64,000 nucleotides of DNA from Doryteuthis pealeii (lineage: Eukaryota > Mollusca > Cephalopoda > Myopsida > Loliginidae). The translations under genes were made by a program, and so were the position numbers. Of the stretch, positions 33,400 to 47,100 are shown in pieces; position 1 is the stretch's first letter, and each line of letters starts with the position of its first letter. Where the stretch lies: NCBI GenBank assembly GCA_023376005.1, contig CM042179.1, forward strand, positions 16,692,648-16,756,647, in the 5' to 3' direction. A model generated the notes under the pieces. The model searched no databases. It worked only from the letters and a program-made list of their open reading frames with translations, and was not told the DNA's origin.

Positions 33400-36100
33400 C
33401 AGCCTAAGGCAAATAACCTGTACAAAAAAGAACTCCAGGGTAGATAACTCTGACCTGACAATTCAACTATCAGGAATTCTAACTACTACAAGTACTGGAC
33501 TTAGAGGGAGTTAATTTTCAACAAAGTTTTTAATCATTTATTGTTGTTGTTATGCCTTAATTAACACGGTAACTCTTTACGCCACTGTCCTTAGGAAACA
33601 ATGGAGGAATAATTGGGTGCCATAAACCTAATGTTATTTGGGTCTGCCTCTTCAACTGAATGTCTTCATTAAATCATTTATAGGAAATCAGATGGTTTGA
33701 TTTTCTCAGTCTAAGCCTATTATCTTTCTTCTATTAGCAGACTCTAATATATATCAATATTTATCCAGCCGAAAGAAAACTCAATATTAAACATAAACAG
33801 TCCGGAATTATGATTGGATTCAGTAAAAATTCTCAATGTTTTGTTTTTTTTAATCACCAATTTTCAGTAAGAAATTTAGACAAAAATCTTATGCCAGATA
33901 ATATATCACACAAACGATTAATTTCTAATTAGCATGATACTCATGATCTTTCAATACTAATTTATTACAATATCGTGAAAAGCTATACTCCCCAGCCCTT
34001 CCGAATAAATTGTGTATTCAGTATGAATATACTTTATTGATTAAATGGCGATTTATTGCTCTCATCCAGGTCTCCTTCTCTGGATGGTCAGGTTTCTTTA
34101 AAGCAACGGTTGCCACCGGTGATCCTCGACCACTGCTGGCTGTAGAAAAATGTATGAGATCCCATTACTGTAAGGAAAAATGCATGGAAATTCTTGATCT
34201 ATATTTCCTCATATACAATATTTTGTGCAAAGAGACATGTTACATGCAAATTAAAACTCATTATCACCTCAAGCTTGAAATAAAAATCGGCTCTCAGTTT
34301 CCAGTAACGCCTAGTGGAGCAAAAATCATAAACTTATTTCACAATAAGCACGAACACCAATACAAACTAAAAAGTAATATAATAAATGAATAACTTCAAT
34401 ATTTTGTTAAAAAACTATAACTGAATATCAACAGGTTGTTTCATATTAATAAAACAAAAGTTATCGTGAAATTATTTTATAAATTTATTACTTTTTAAAA
34501 AATCGTATTTTTGGTCCGCAGAATTGAAATGATAATTAATTGTTCGTGAATGTCCAAAAGATTCGGCGCTCTGCTGCTTATAGTATTCCCTGGTAGGTAC
34601 ATTTCTACGACTACATGATTCAAGGTTGACTCACACTCCAGGATTAGAATAAGTAAGACATTTGACATATTTAACAGTTAATTTAAGTTCCCCATGTGGA
34701 TTCTACATCTGTTAATCTATGTTCAATAAAATTACAATTAATAATTAGATATAAAATCGTACACTGATTCTTTAAACGTCTTATTCACAATTTACCGTAT
34801 CGGGGGGGGGGCAAGAACGAGTTCTCTTTTTCGTCTAACACAAATCAAGTCTCTTTCTCCACTTCTATATAATCGTATATATGGCCATTGTCTAGTGCCC
34901 ATCGCGAGCTGATTTCTTTCTGGGTGTCTTGGTACATTCACGGTTCCATTTTCTTGGTCTCTATATAACAGAACAAATTCGAATCTCATTTAAACTTGTA
35001 AATCTTTGATTTGCCAACCCAATTCTTCTGGCGCGGAAAGAGAACATTCAGGATTTGACGCATCGCGCCTGACTCATCGGCGATCGGCCTACGTAACTTT
35101 CACCTTCTAAACCTTTTCCCCGGCCATTTCCCTATCATCCGTGCGATCTCTCTCAAAGCGAATCCGAATCCCATCAAAAAGGTGACAAGACTAGTCATTT
35201 TCATAACTACCTAACGAATACAAAGTTAACATTCACATTTAAGCATACTCTCACTTATTCACAAAATGAATAGACTGCCTATTCCATTAACACCTTACTA
35301 TATACGATACAGTTTCAGTGTTCTTCTTGTTTTAGTATTGGATGGTTCTAGTCTTTATATTCCCTGTCATAACTGCAGAAGATGTTGTTAGATATAACAG
35401 TTCCTTCTTGGTCATATTTTTTCTTGTAATGATTATCATAACCGAGGTTGGGCACGAAAGTAGAACATTATTCATACAATTCCTGATTTGCTGTGCGGAG
35501 TTCAGACTTTCATCTCTTCAACACGATATATAAAGAGAAACGACTCGACCAATTTTTGCGAATCTTGTTCCTCCGCAAATTAATACGAACGCTGATGAAT
35601 GCTGTTTATATGCTTTTATTTCTATAAATAGTGTCTTAATACTGATTATTACTCATAGGGATGCTATTTTAGTCACGACTTTGTATTTTGTTCTCTGTAA
35701 TACACAATAAGGCCCGATCCCTTTTTGATGCTGTTATAAAAGCACGAAACTAGAAAACCATACGCTATTAAACGGACCACTGCTTAACTTTTTCAAATAT
35801 GGAACTGCTTTTTGGTATTTTATCTGACAATAAAAATGATATTCTTTAATGACGTAATCGGCGTTCGCGTAGTTGTGATACGTTGTGTACTGAATAATAT
35901 GAGCGTTGGAAACACAACCTATTTTGTGAAGCATGTTAAGTAATTAAGATATTTTTTCAATATAGGACACCTTAAATGGAACTTCAATTACAAATACAAC
36001 GCCACTTTTTACTGATTTTCATATAATTTCTAATATCATATACACTAATACATTACTCTAAGCAAGTATTTCATTTAAAGCGTTAGGTGAGCGCAAAGCT
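33400..36100. other. Error-prone intronic sequence of arm A
   Basis: No gene recognised. The 127-codon frame at 34,010-34,393 has no motif and is broken in the mirror copy (46,000-46,330). A 10-G run lies at about 34,801. Confidence 0.4.
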
Positions 36101-37920
36101 AGATAACTAATAACCTTGTTTGCTCAATCTAATGATGAAATCCCTCCCTAACAGGTTTTGAAACCATTAACATATCTGGTCGAAAACACAAGCACCAACT
36201 GAAATAAAGACACCCATACTGCTCTCCCACCCGGAGATACCATGGCAAAAGAAAATTTTAGTTATGAACAACCCACCGCCGATCACTAACCGATGAAACA
36301 AGTGAAACAACTACCCATACCCATCATTTATCAAAAGACCTCATGAACACGAGGATGCTGCCTATCTCAGGAATTGATTAACCTTTTACTTAGCTGATAT
36401 AGAACCCGCCACAACCCTTCCAATCCTGTCACTTGGAACAGTGTTAATGAGGCTATATCGAGCAATTCCACAATGCATATACTTCCAGAACATCTCAGAG
36501 TTCCCTATCGAGAATCAAACCAATATTTCAATGTCCAGCGAGCACCTCAAAACATAATGAAGCATTCTTACAACCAAAAAACACGATAACTCCTAAGACA
36601 GGGAAATATTGATGCGCGCTAGTCACACTGACCACGCAAGCTGAGCACATTGAACCAACAGTTAACTGCAAATGCAGCCAGAGCAGTCAGGCATTAGATT
36701 TAAAGAAAAAAATCTCGTATTACGCACCACAATGGACTGCAACTGAATGGTCCCAGATCAACCGATTGTAGCACCAAAATACGCTCTGGAACCAACATAC
36801 CTCTCTATTACATATGGCTTGAATGACTTAACCACAAAAGGTCATTAATATCTATTACTGTTACACGATATAACATTAAAGCATCTGGTGAAACAGGTTA
36901 AATGTCTTCGTGAGGCTTTGTCTCCAAAGATATCCTGATGAGTAGTTCAAGTCGATGGTGGAGCAAAATGCTGCAGACGTGACTCGTCAGTTCCTGAAGG
37001 GGGGGGGGTTTGTCACCATAGATTTAGCTATTGCTTCCTTATCAAACTGTCGCGCCGAGATAACAAAAAGTAAAAAACATGCAGAACACATGAATACAAG
37101 AAAATAGGAACAATGGGAATCAATATCGATATTCTAGAGTAAATGTTCTAATATTATGACTGTCACGATCAGACACAAAAAAAAATATCTACTGAATGAA
37201 TATATGTGCATCCTGATTCTCCAGAGGAACTACAATCCCAACAAATATGTGGGCGGAGACCCGGAACAAACTCGAGGGTTGCCTTACAAAACAGCACCTA
37301 CGATGTGTGAACAGATTTCAGAGCTACACACAGGCTCCACAATCTTATGGCAATCATCGTGCACTATAGAAACAAAGCATTGCTTGGCCAGGACTGTACA
37401 GTCAGCAAGTTCACCATTACGAGCAAATACGTAATCACAAGTTTAGAGCAGGTAAACACTGAGAATCGACCAATTTTAAGGGTTACGCCCTTTTTAGTGC
37501 ATACTGATGTCCAACACCAAACCCCCCTGCTCTCCCAAACTACTCATCTTGTCGACTTGGAAACACGTTTCAATTCACACCAGTCGTATAACCCCTAAAC
37601 CCATACGCGTCAATGATCAGCTTCCTCTCAGACCCGCCTCAAACTTGTGCCCTCAGGATCAACGAGGATGAAGACAGCAAAACGCAAAAATCTTCCAACT
37701 CTACACAAAGAATCTCAAGAACATATCAATTTCAACCCTACCAGAATCGCGGACTCCCTAGAGGCATCATTAATCCCTGATTTAACTAATAAGCTCGCCA
37801 CGTTACTTGAAAAACCGTTCAAAATTGACTCCATTTCGGATACTGATATAAACTGCTTCCCACGACGTTATCCTAGCTCATCGATGAATGCAATGGACAA
37901 GGAATAAATAATGTCCCTTG
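36100..37920 (+). other. Possible retroelement fragment (unassigned)
   Basis: Mixed-composition block where both arms show related short peptides despite indels, for example around EQSGIR, LTLTT and SVPEGGG. A G-rich tract at 36,996-37,008 precedes TGTCACCATAG, reminiscent of a polypurine tract next to an LTR start. An 86-codon frame (37,647-37,907) contains SLIPDLTNKLATLLEKPF. No diagnostic protease, polymerase or integrase motif is seen. The sequence quality is too poor to decide. Confidence 0.25.
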
Positions 37921-37924
37921 ACCG

Positions 37925-39090
37925 AAGTCAATATAAACTAATATTATTCCGTTAACCGTGTAAGAAGGACCTTATTGTGTCCACTAAAATTATTGCAATT
38001 CGCCAGTCATTTACATCGTTACTGTCAGAAACCTGATATTCTAAATACAGAACATAATTGTCAGTAATACTTACAAAGCTTAGCACTCAGAGTGAAATGA
38101 ACACACTAATAAATATCTGCTAACCAACACACACGAAACAATTATACTACTTATTGCGCCATCTTTTCTGAAGAGAAATTTTTCAAAGATTTCAATAATG
38201 CTCTTAATCTATCAAGCCCATGAAAAGACTTCGGATTATGAATATCATTGTCCTTTACAAACTTAATTTTACTATTTATAATATAGTTCATTCTTTAAAC
38301 TTTTTTCGAGAAAGCAAAGCCGAAGAAACATTTTTCTGTATTCACTCAGTGAATATTTCTATCCGATTTATCTCGATAGTTCGAAGACTGATCATAAATA
38401 TCAGAGTTTAACGATTATTTCTAGAAAAATTAAAACAAAATAAATTCCACTTATTGACAAGGTTAAATTAGCATATAACCAAATAATTAATTTTCTTTTT
38501 ACTTCTCATTTTAAAGAGAAATCTCTATCTTTAAATCTAACTCTTTAAAATCTGAAAAGAAAAAAAGAAAAAAAAAAGTGCTTTGTCGGTATTTTTTACA
38601 GCAAAATGTAGCAAACCCTATACAAGCTCCAAATTCTATACAATCAAAATGTCTTTAATTAAACATATTTCTTAATTTTAATACAATCTTAAAGTTATGA
38701 AATTTTATCGGTAACAAGAAAAAACAGAAGGAACAGAAAAAATAAGAATGTTCGTTGACACCATTTACGTGCGTTCATAATGGGAACACAAGTAATGAAG
38801 ATAAAATCGACAAAACTTACTGTCTATTCAATAGCACATATTTCTAACGACGCACAATACATGAAGAAGAAAAGAAAGAAAAAATAAGAAAAATAAAAAA
38901 TGATTAACATGACGCAAACAATTACAGAATATAAACATTGACGTTTAACACAATTTTTGGCTTCGTAAAATTAATCATTTTTATCAGCCAGAAAAAATAG
39001 TGCTGTGTATTTTAGAAAAGAATAATTCAAATGTAAGCATGTTTGAAAATGTTTCACAAAAAAACTCTGAATGAAGATAATTAAAAAAAA
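37925..39090. other. AT-rich intron, nothing recognised
   Basis: A-rich tracts at 38,555-38,580 and 38,865-38,900 and a 63-codon frame without motif. Mirrored at 41,200-42,340. Confidence 0.4.
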
Positions 39091-39095
39091 ATTAC

Positions 39096-39169
39096 CTCTT
39101 TTCAGGAATAAAGTCCTGTGTAGCAAGTGTAATCTTTCATTAGAGGTTTCCCAGCAACGTAAACAAATC
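39096..39169 (-). CDS. TP53I13-like exon 1 of those found, damaged copy
   Basis: This 74-bp exon lies between AATCTTTTCAG and GTAATTTTT. Its end reads as ...CAG GAC TTT ATT CCT GAA and joins exon 2 in phase 0, but the reading frame is broken upstream. The mirror copy at 41,122-41,197 is 76 bp and broken at different places. Where one copy is disturbed the other is often readable, and both support an acidic segment with the residues DFIPE near the end. I infer sequencing or consensus errors rather than a pseudogene, because the rest of the gene is intact. Confidence 0.5.
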
Positions 39170-40119
39170 CTGAAAAGATTATAACAACTTTAAAGAACAT
39201 AAAGCAATAATCAGATAAATTATATCTGAAAATAAAATCTATTGAGAATAGTTAGTAAACATAACTGATAAACCAATATCGATAATAGGCAAGAATGATT
39301 ATTCAATGTGGTAGTTTATTATAGGATCTTGAAATGTCAACAAATCATAACCTAGTGTTATATTTGAAAAAAAAGCTTTTATAAAATTTAGGAAAAAAAA
39401 AGTTATTTAGACCCTTAAAACCTGTTTCTGGCGAAAATGTAAAATAGTAAATCTATTATTTAACAAGCAGGTAAAAAACTGTTACATAACATATTACAAG
39501 GTCATTTTATAGACAATTGTCAGGGAATTCTTCCAATTTTCATTGCTATTATTCATAATTAAGCACTTTATTCTAAACTAACAACAATAAAATGAATTAA
39601 TATTTGTTCAGTGAATATGGTATCTTCTGGTCGACTGCTAAGTGGCAACGGATGCTTCTTCCACACTAGAAAGGCCCCCCCGCCCACTAAACTCCATACA
39701 TAAAAATAAGTATCTGCTGGACCCATACACTAGAGTTAGACATCGGCAAACAATATCCATGCGTCGTGGTTCTATAAACTTAGAAAGAACCCTTATATAC
39801 TCTGAATATATTTGTTAGTTGCTAGCAGTTATTTAAAGGCTACAACAAACGAATAAATGAATGAAAAACTAAGTTTGATCTAAAGGTTTATGATATAAAA
39901 AAACAAATAAAAAAATAGATAAATATAAATTCTTCCTATAACAAATCTTCAATGTTTGAGAAGACCTTCTAGTCAGATAGAGAGGAAACAAGATATCCTG
40001 GTACTTCTATTTATCTGTTCATTGAGATAAACTGCTTTCGACTTTATCATGAAGGCTTGTTATGTAGGTTGTGTTGAATATAAGTGCCAAATCATTGGAG
40101 TGTCGACACAATAATTGCT

Positions 40120-40190
40120 ACATACAACAACATCAATCGTGACGACTGTCCCGAATCTGCAAGAGCCGATAGCAACACTATCCGCAAAAT
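40120..40190. other. Centre of the giant palindrome (fold-back point 1)
   Basis: GACTTTATCATGAAGGCTTG at about 40,039 faces CAAGCCTCATGATAAAGTC ending about 40,267. Pairing continues inward past ATTGTGTCG-like and TAGCAAT blocks to roughly 40,120/40,190. About 70 bp in the middle does not pair. Confidence 0.8.
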
Positions 40191-41121
40191 ATAGCAATAG
40201 GTGCGAACTCAATAGATTTGGACTTAATTCAACACACACCTACATACAAGCCTCATGATAAAGTCGAAAGAAGTTTTATCTCCAATAGAAAGACTAAAAT
40301 AGAAGATACCAGATATCCTTGTTTCCATCTCTATCTGACACAAGGTTCTCAACTTTAATTGATATAGAAGGTGGATTTATATTATCTTATTGTTTTTTAT
40401 ATCATAAACCTTTAGTGAATCAAACTAAGTTTCATTCATTTATTCGGTTGTCTGTTTCGCCTTTAAATAATGCTAGACTAACAATATATAGATACAGATA
40501 TACCAGGGTTCTTTCTAATCTTAAACCCCGCAGTGATATTGTTTTAGCCAGAGTCAACATCATAGTGTTGGTCAGCAGATACTTTATTTCTATGTATGAT
40601 TTAGGAGGGGGGGCTTTCTGTGATTGACAGAGCAATCCGTTCCCTAGCAATCGAAGAAAATACCATAGTTCTACGTAACCAATATTTAATTCATTTATTT
40701 GTTTGTTAGTCCTTATGAATAAATGCTATTAACATGAAATAGCAATGAAAAATAGGAATTCCCTGACAACTGTCTATAAATTGATCAATATGTTATTACA
40801 TTTTACCTGCTGTTAATAATGACAATTCACAATATTTTTAACATCTTTCGTCCACGAAACAGTTTAAGGTAAATAAACTTTTTTTTCCTAATAATATTTT
40901 ATAAAGCTTTTTTATTCAAAATCTATACACCTAGCGTAGATTGTTGCATTTCAGATCCTATTTAAATAACACCGACATTTGAATAAATCATTTCTCTCCT
41001 ATTTATCGATATGTATTATCAGTTTTTTACTAACTACTTCTCAATAGATTTTTATTCAGAATATAATTTATGCTGATTAATATGATTTATTCTTTTAAAA
41101 GTTGTTTATAATCTGTTTCAG

Positions 41122-41197
41122 GATTTGATTACCGTCGACGGGACATACTCTAAGAAATTACAACTTGCACACAGGAACTATTATTCCTGAACAAGAG
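41122..41197 (+). pseudogene. Mirror copy of TP53I13-like exon 1 (probable assembly duplicate)
   Basis: This is the inverted-arm copy of the exon at 39,096-39,169. It keeps the acceptor CTGTTTCAG and the donor GTAATTTT but differs by substitutions and single-base indels and contains stops. It is not counted as a second gene because the whole surrounding 7 kb is mirrored. Confidence 0.6.
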
Positions 41198-44100
41198 GTA
41201 ATTTTTTTTTTAATTACTTCATCAGAGTTTTATTGTGAACATTTTCAACACATGCTTACATTGAATTGCACTTCTTTTCTAAAAATACACAGCACTATTG
41301 TTCTGCTTGAAAAAAGATTAATTTAGGAAGCCAATTGTGTAAACGTCAATGTATTTTATTTCTGCTAATTGTTTGCGTCATAACTCATGTTTTCATTTTC
41401 TTATTTGTTTTTCTTTCTTGTTCTTTCTTTCACTGATATTTTTTCGTAGTTTAGAAATATCTTGCTAATTGGTAGGGACATTAAGTTTGGTCGATTTTAA
41501 ATCTTCATTACTTGTCCCATTAATACGCACGTAAATTCAAAACGAACTTCTTTAGTTTTCTGTTCCTTCTTGTTTTTCTGATTTACCAGATAAAATTTCA
41601 TAACTTTTAAGACATTGTAATTAAATAAGAAAATATGATTTATATAAAAGACATTTTTGATTGAAGACATTGGATGTATAAGGTTTGCTACATTTTGCTT
41701 AAAAATAATAACGACAAAGCACCTTTTTTTTTTTCTTTTTTAACTTCAGATTTAAAGAGTTAGATTAAGATAGAAGATTCCTCTCTTAAAATTGAGAAGG
41801 TAAAAAAGAAAATTAATATCGGTTCATATGCTAATCTAACTATTGTCAAATTAAAGTGGAATATATTTTGTTTAATTTTTCTAAGAAATAATCCGCGTAT
41901 ACAAACTCTGAATTATATGATACAGTACTTTGAATATGGAGAAAATAAAACGATAGAAATATTCACTGAGTGAATTACGAAAAATTTTCTTTCCGGCTTT
42001 GAATTTTCTCGAATATAAAAGTTTAAAGAAAATAATATATTATAAAATAGTAAAATAAATTTTGTCAAGGACAATGATAATCTCTATAATCCAGTCTCTT
42101 CATGTTGAATACAGATAGAAAGCATCTTAATCGAAATCTTGAAAATAATTACTTCAAGAAAGATGCCAATACGTAGTAGAATTGTTCGTGTGTTTGATTT
42201 GCAGAAATTTATTAGGTTTCATTCACCTGAGTTGCTAAGCTTAGTAACAGTATTTACTGACAATTATGTTCTGGTTAAAATATCAGGTCTGACCGAACGA
42301 TGTTAAAATTGACTCGATCTGCCATAATGTTAATGGACACAATATAGGTCCCTTACTTTACGGTAAACGGATAAATTTGTTTAGATTGACTTCCGGTCAA
42401 GGAGACATTATTAATCTCCTTTGTCCATGCAATTCATCGAATGAGCCTAGGACTTAACGTCGTGGAACAGTATATATCATTAAAATTATAATAAAATAAG
42501 TATAAAAAAATATTTTAGAAGTATCCAGACAATGGATCAATTTGAACGGTATTTTCAGTAACACGTGCGAACCTATTTATTAACATTTCAGGGTTAATGA
42601 TGCCTCAGATTCTCGCGATCTGGATCATGGTTAAATTAGATATTTCCTGAGATCTGCTTGTAGAGTTGGAAGATTTTTTTGTTGCTGTTTCATCTCTGAT
42701 CCGAGGGGACCAGTTTAAGGCGGTCTGAAGAGGGAACTATCATTGACGCGTATGGGTTTTTTAGGGCTGAATAACGACTGTGTTAATGCGTGTTCAATTC
42801 GACCTAGTATGGGTTAGTCTTGAGAGCAGGGGTTGGTGTTGGACAATCCAGTATGCCTAAAAGGGTGACAACCCTAAAAATTGTCGAATTCTCAGTGTTA
42901 AACTTCTGCCAAATCCAAAACTTTGAATTACTATTGCTCGTAATGGTGTAACTTTGCTGACGTACCAGGTCCTGCCTAAAGCAATGCTTTTTCTATATGG
43001 CACATGATTTGCCAATAAAGACATTGTGAAGCCTGTGTGTACCGAATCGTTCAACACATCGAGTGCTGTTTTTGCTAAGCAACCTCGAATGTTCGCGGGT
43101 CTCCGCCCACAATTATGGGGATTGTAATTCCTCTGCAAATCAGGATGCATCAATATAATCATTTGCATGATAATTTTGTGTCCTGATCGTGAAAGTCATA
43201 TATTAGAACTTTATCTCTAGTAACTCATCGACTATTGATTCCATTTGTCCTATGTTCTCTTGAATCATGTTTTGCAGTTTTTTACTGTTTTGTACTCGCG
43301 CGACAGTTTGAATAAGAAACCAATAGCTAAACCCTATGTGACAACCCCCCCCCCTTCAGGAACTGACGATGCACGCTGTCAAGACATTTGGTCACCATCA
43401 CTGGACATCTCATCAGGAATCTTTGGAGACAAAGGCCTCACGAAGACATTAACCTGTTCCACCAGATGCCTTTTGTACTATCGTCAACGATAATGGCGAT
43501 ATAATGACCTTTTGTGGTTAAAGTATTCAGAGATATGTAATAAGAAGGGGTATGTGGTTCCAGAGCAGTTTGGTGATACAATCGGTTGACTCGGACCATT
43601 CAGTTGCAGTCATTGTGGTGGCGTAATAACGAGATTTTTTAATCTAATGCCTGACTGCTCTGGCTGCCATTGCAGTTAACTGTTGGTCAATGTGCTCAAG
43701 CTGGTGGTCAGTGTGTAGCGCATCAAATATTTCCTGTCTAGAGAGATTAGGTTTTTGTGTAAGAATGCTTCATTAATGTTTGAGAGATGCTCCTGGACAT
43801 GAAATATTGTTTGATTCTGGATAGGTAACTCTGAGAATGATTCTGAGAAGTATATGCATGTGGAATTGCTCGATATAGCCTCATTAACACTGTCAAGTGA
43901 CAGATTGAAAGGGATGTGCAGGTTATATCAGCTAAGGTAAAAGCTTATCAATTCATGAGATAAGGCAGCATCCTCGGTGTCATGAGGTCTTTTGATAATG
44001 ATGGGTTATGGGTAGTTGTTTCACTTGTTCATTGTTAGTGATCGGCGGTTGGGTGTCATCTAAAATTTCTTTTGCATGGTATCCTCCGGGTGGGGAGAGC

Positions 44101-47100
44101 AGATGGTGTCTTTATATTTCATCTGAGCTTTGTGTTTTTGACCAGATATGTAAATGGTTCAAAACCTGTAGGAGGTTTCTCCATTAGATGTAGCAAACAA
44201 GGGTTATTTATGTCATCTAGCTTGCGTCACCTAACGCTTTAATATGAAAATACTTTGTCTTAGAGTAATGATTTAGTCGTATATGGATATTAAGAATTTA
44301 ATATGAAATCAGTAAAAAGTGGCGTTAGTATTGTAATTGAAATCCATTTAAGGTGTCTATATTGAAAAATATTCTTAATACTATAACTGCTTCACAAAAA
44401 GGTTTGATGTCAAACGCTCAACTATTCAGCTACACCAAACGTATCACAACTAACGCGAACGCCGTATTACGTCATTAAAGATTATCATTATTAATTGTCT
44501 AGAATAAACAAACAAAAGCAGTTAATATTGAAAAACAGTTAAGCAGTGGTCTTTAATAGGTCTGGTTTTCTATTTGTCTGCACTTATACAGCAAATCAAA
44601 AAAGGGATCGGCCATTATTGTTTATTACAGAGAACAAAACTCACAAGTCGTGACCTAAATACATCCTAATGGTAATAATCAGATTAAAGACACTATTTAT
44701 AAGAAACATAAAAGCATAATAACAGCATTCATCAGCAGTCGTATAATTTTGGAGAACAAGAATCGCAAAATTGGTACGAGTCGTTCTACTTTATATTATA
44801 GTCGTGTTGAAGAAGATAAAGATCTGCAACATCCGCACAGCAACATCAGAATTGTATTGAATAATAGTTTCTACTTTGTGCCAACACCTCGTTATGATTA
44901 ATCTCTACAAGAAAAAAATATGACCAAGAAAGGAACTGTATATCTAACAACATTTCATGCAGTTATGACAGGGAATATAAAGACTAGAACCATCCACATA
45001 CTAAAACAAAGAAGAACACTGGAAAACTGTCATCTATATAGTAGAGGTGTTAATGAATAGGCAGTCTATTCATTTTGTAATGAAGTGTAGAAGTATTTAA
45101 ATGTGAATGTTAACTTGTAATTCGTTAGGTAGTTATGGAAAATGACTAGTCTTGTTCACCTTTTGCATGGGATTCTGATTCGTTGAGGATGCCACGTTGA
45201 TAGTGAAATCGGCGGGAAAGGTTTAGAAGGTAGAAAGTTAACTAGGCGATCGGATGAGTCAGGCGCGATGGCGTCACTCCTGAAATGTTTCCTTCGCGCG
45301 CAGAAAAATTGGGTCTGGGCAAATCAAAGATCAAGTTTAAAATGAGACTTCATGTTCGTTAATAAGAACAAGAAATTGGACACCGTGAATTCACCCAAGA
45401 CAACCCAGAAAAAGAAAACTCAGCTCGGATGAAGAAATGCCCAAATAAGAAAATAATAAGAGTGGAAGAAAAGAAGACTGATTTTGGTTGACGAAAAAGA
45501 GAATCTTTCTTGCCCCCCCCCCGATACGTAAAAACATTTGTGAATAAGACGTTTAAAGAATCAGTGTACATGTTATATCTAAATTATTCTAATTAGAATT
45601 TTATTGAACATAGAATTAACACAGATGTAAATACCACATGGGAACTTCAAATAATCTAAATAATCAAATGTCTTAACTTATCTAATTCCCTGGAAGTTGT
45701 GAGTCCAACCCTTGAATCATGTAGTTAGAAATGTACCTACCCAGGGCAATACTATAAGCAGCGAGCGCCAATCTTTGGACATTCACGAACCAATTAATTA
45801 AATCATTTCAAATTCTGCGGACCACAAATACGAATTTTTTAAAAAGGTAAATAAATTTATAAAATAATGTTCAGATAACTTTTTGTTTTATTAATATGGA
45901 AAACCACCTGTTGAATATATCAAAGTTTATAGTTTAATTTAACAAAATCTTGAAGCTTATTCATTTATTATATATTTTTAGTGTGATACTTGTGTTCGTG
46001 CTTATTTGAAATAAGTTTATGGATTTTTGGCTCCACTAGCGTTACTGAAAAACTGAGAGCCGATTTTATTTCAAGCTGAGGCTGATAATGAGTTTTAATT
46101 GCTTAACATGTCTTTTCACACAAATATGTTGAGGAAATTAGATCAAAATTCCATTGCTTTTTCCTTCAGTAATGGGTATTCAACATTTTTCTACAGACCA
46201 GCAGTGGTCCGAGATCACCGGTTGGCAACCGTTGCTATAAAGAACTGACCATCAGAAAGGAGACCTTGCAATGAGAGCAATATATCGCCATTAATCAAAT
46301 AAAGTTATTCATTACTGAATACAACAAATTTATCGGGAAGGCTGGGAGTATAGCATTCAACATATTGTAATAAATACGTATGAAAGAATCATAGTATCAT
46401 CTCATAGAAATTTAATCGTTTGTGTGATATTTTATCTGCATAAGATGTTTGTCTAAATTTCTTTACTGAGAAAATTGGTGAAATTAAAAAAACAAACATT
46501 GAGAATTTTTACTGAAATCCAATCATAATTCGGACTTTTATGTTTTAATATTGATTTTCTATTCGGCTGGATAAAAATGAATATCATATTAGAGTCTCTA
46601 ATTAAGAAAGAAAGAATAATAGGCTTAAGACTTGAGAAATCAAACCATCTAATTTATCCTATAAATAGTAAAGAAGACATTCAGTTGAAGAGGCAGACAA
46701 AATAACATTAGGTTTAAGGCACCAAATTATCTCCACTTAGTTTCCCTAAGGACAGTGGCGTAAAAGAGTTTACCGTGTTAATCTAAGGCTAACAACAACA
46801 AATAAATGAATTAAAACTTTGTTGAAATTATACTCTAGTCAGTACTTGATAGATAGTTAGAATTCACTGATAGTAGTAATTGTCAGGTCAGAGTTATCTA
46901 CCCTGAGTTCTTTTTGTACAGGTTATTTGCACTTAGCTCTTCTTTTTTTGTTCTTGTTAATAAAATGTACACCACCAGAATGTTAAAATCCTCCTCGTGT
47001 TTTTGCCCTCTTTGAGTTAGTGTCCTGCTTGTATAGAAGGGGGGGGATAGATATTGAGTCAACAAGTTCCTGTTTGGGGGGCACCAAAAAGAGCGAGTTC

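Larger units (their letters stand above)
3629..39169 (-). other. TP53I13: TP53I13-like (DUF3105 family) gene, seven exons, partial
   Basis: Seven minus-strand exons join in matching phases into about 193 residues of continuous protein, spread over about 35.5 kb. Seen directly: every exon is preceded by a pyrimidine-rich CAG or TAG acceptor and followed by GTAAG, GTATA or GTAAT. The joined protein contains a charged lead, the block [14 protein letters not shown], then [22 protein letters not shown], then ITPY and FVVVTYQAK. Known: DUF3105 proteins share a G-x-H-x-P-x-W...YGEY...P...HxLEHGA core, and the animal member is p53-inducible protein 13; no biochemical reaction is established for the family. 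No signal peptide, start codon or membrane segment is visible, so the 5' end, and perhaps the 3' end, lie outside recognised sequence. Odd: the most upstream exon is damaged by indels. Family assignment is from memory of motifs, not a search. Confidence 0.65.
15515..40120. repeat. Arm A of giant inverted duplication
   Basis: Everything here reappears in reverse order and orientation between about 40,190 and 62,970. Anchor pairs seen by eye: 15,600 with 62,860; the AG microsatellite 19,117-19,178 with 59,219-59,293; SINE 21,235-21,505 with 56,820-57,103; exon 25,512 with 52,239; 33,440 with 46,890; exon 39,096 with 41,122; 40,040 with 40,265. Arm A looks clean up to the minisatellite and error-prone beyond about 33 kb. 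Confidence 0.9.

Noticed and set aside
34010..34393. 127-codon open frame
   Set aside because: No splice borders, no motif, and disrupted in the mirror copy near 46,000-46,330.
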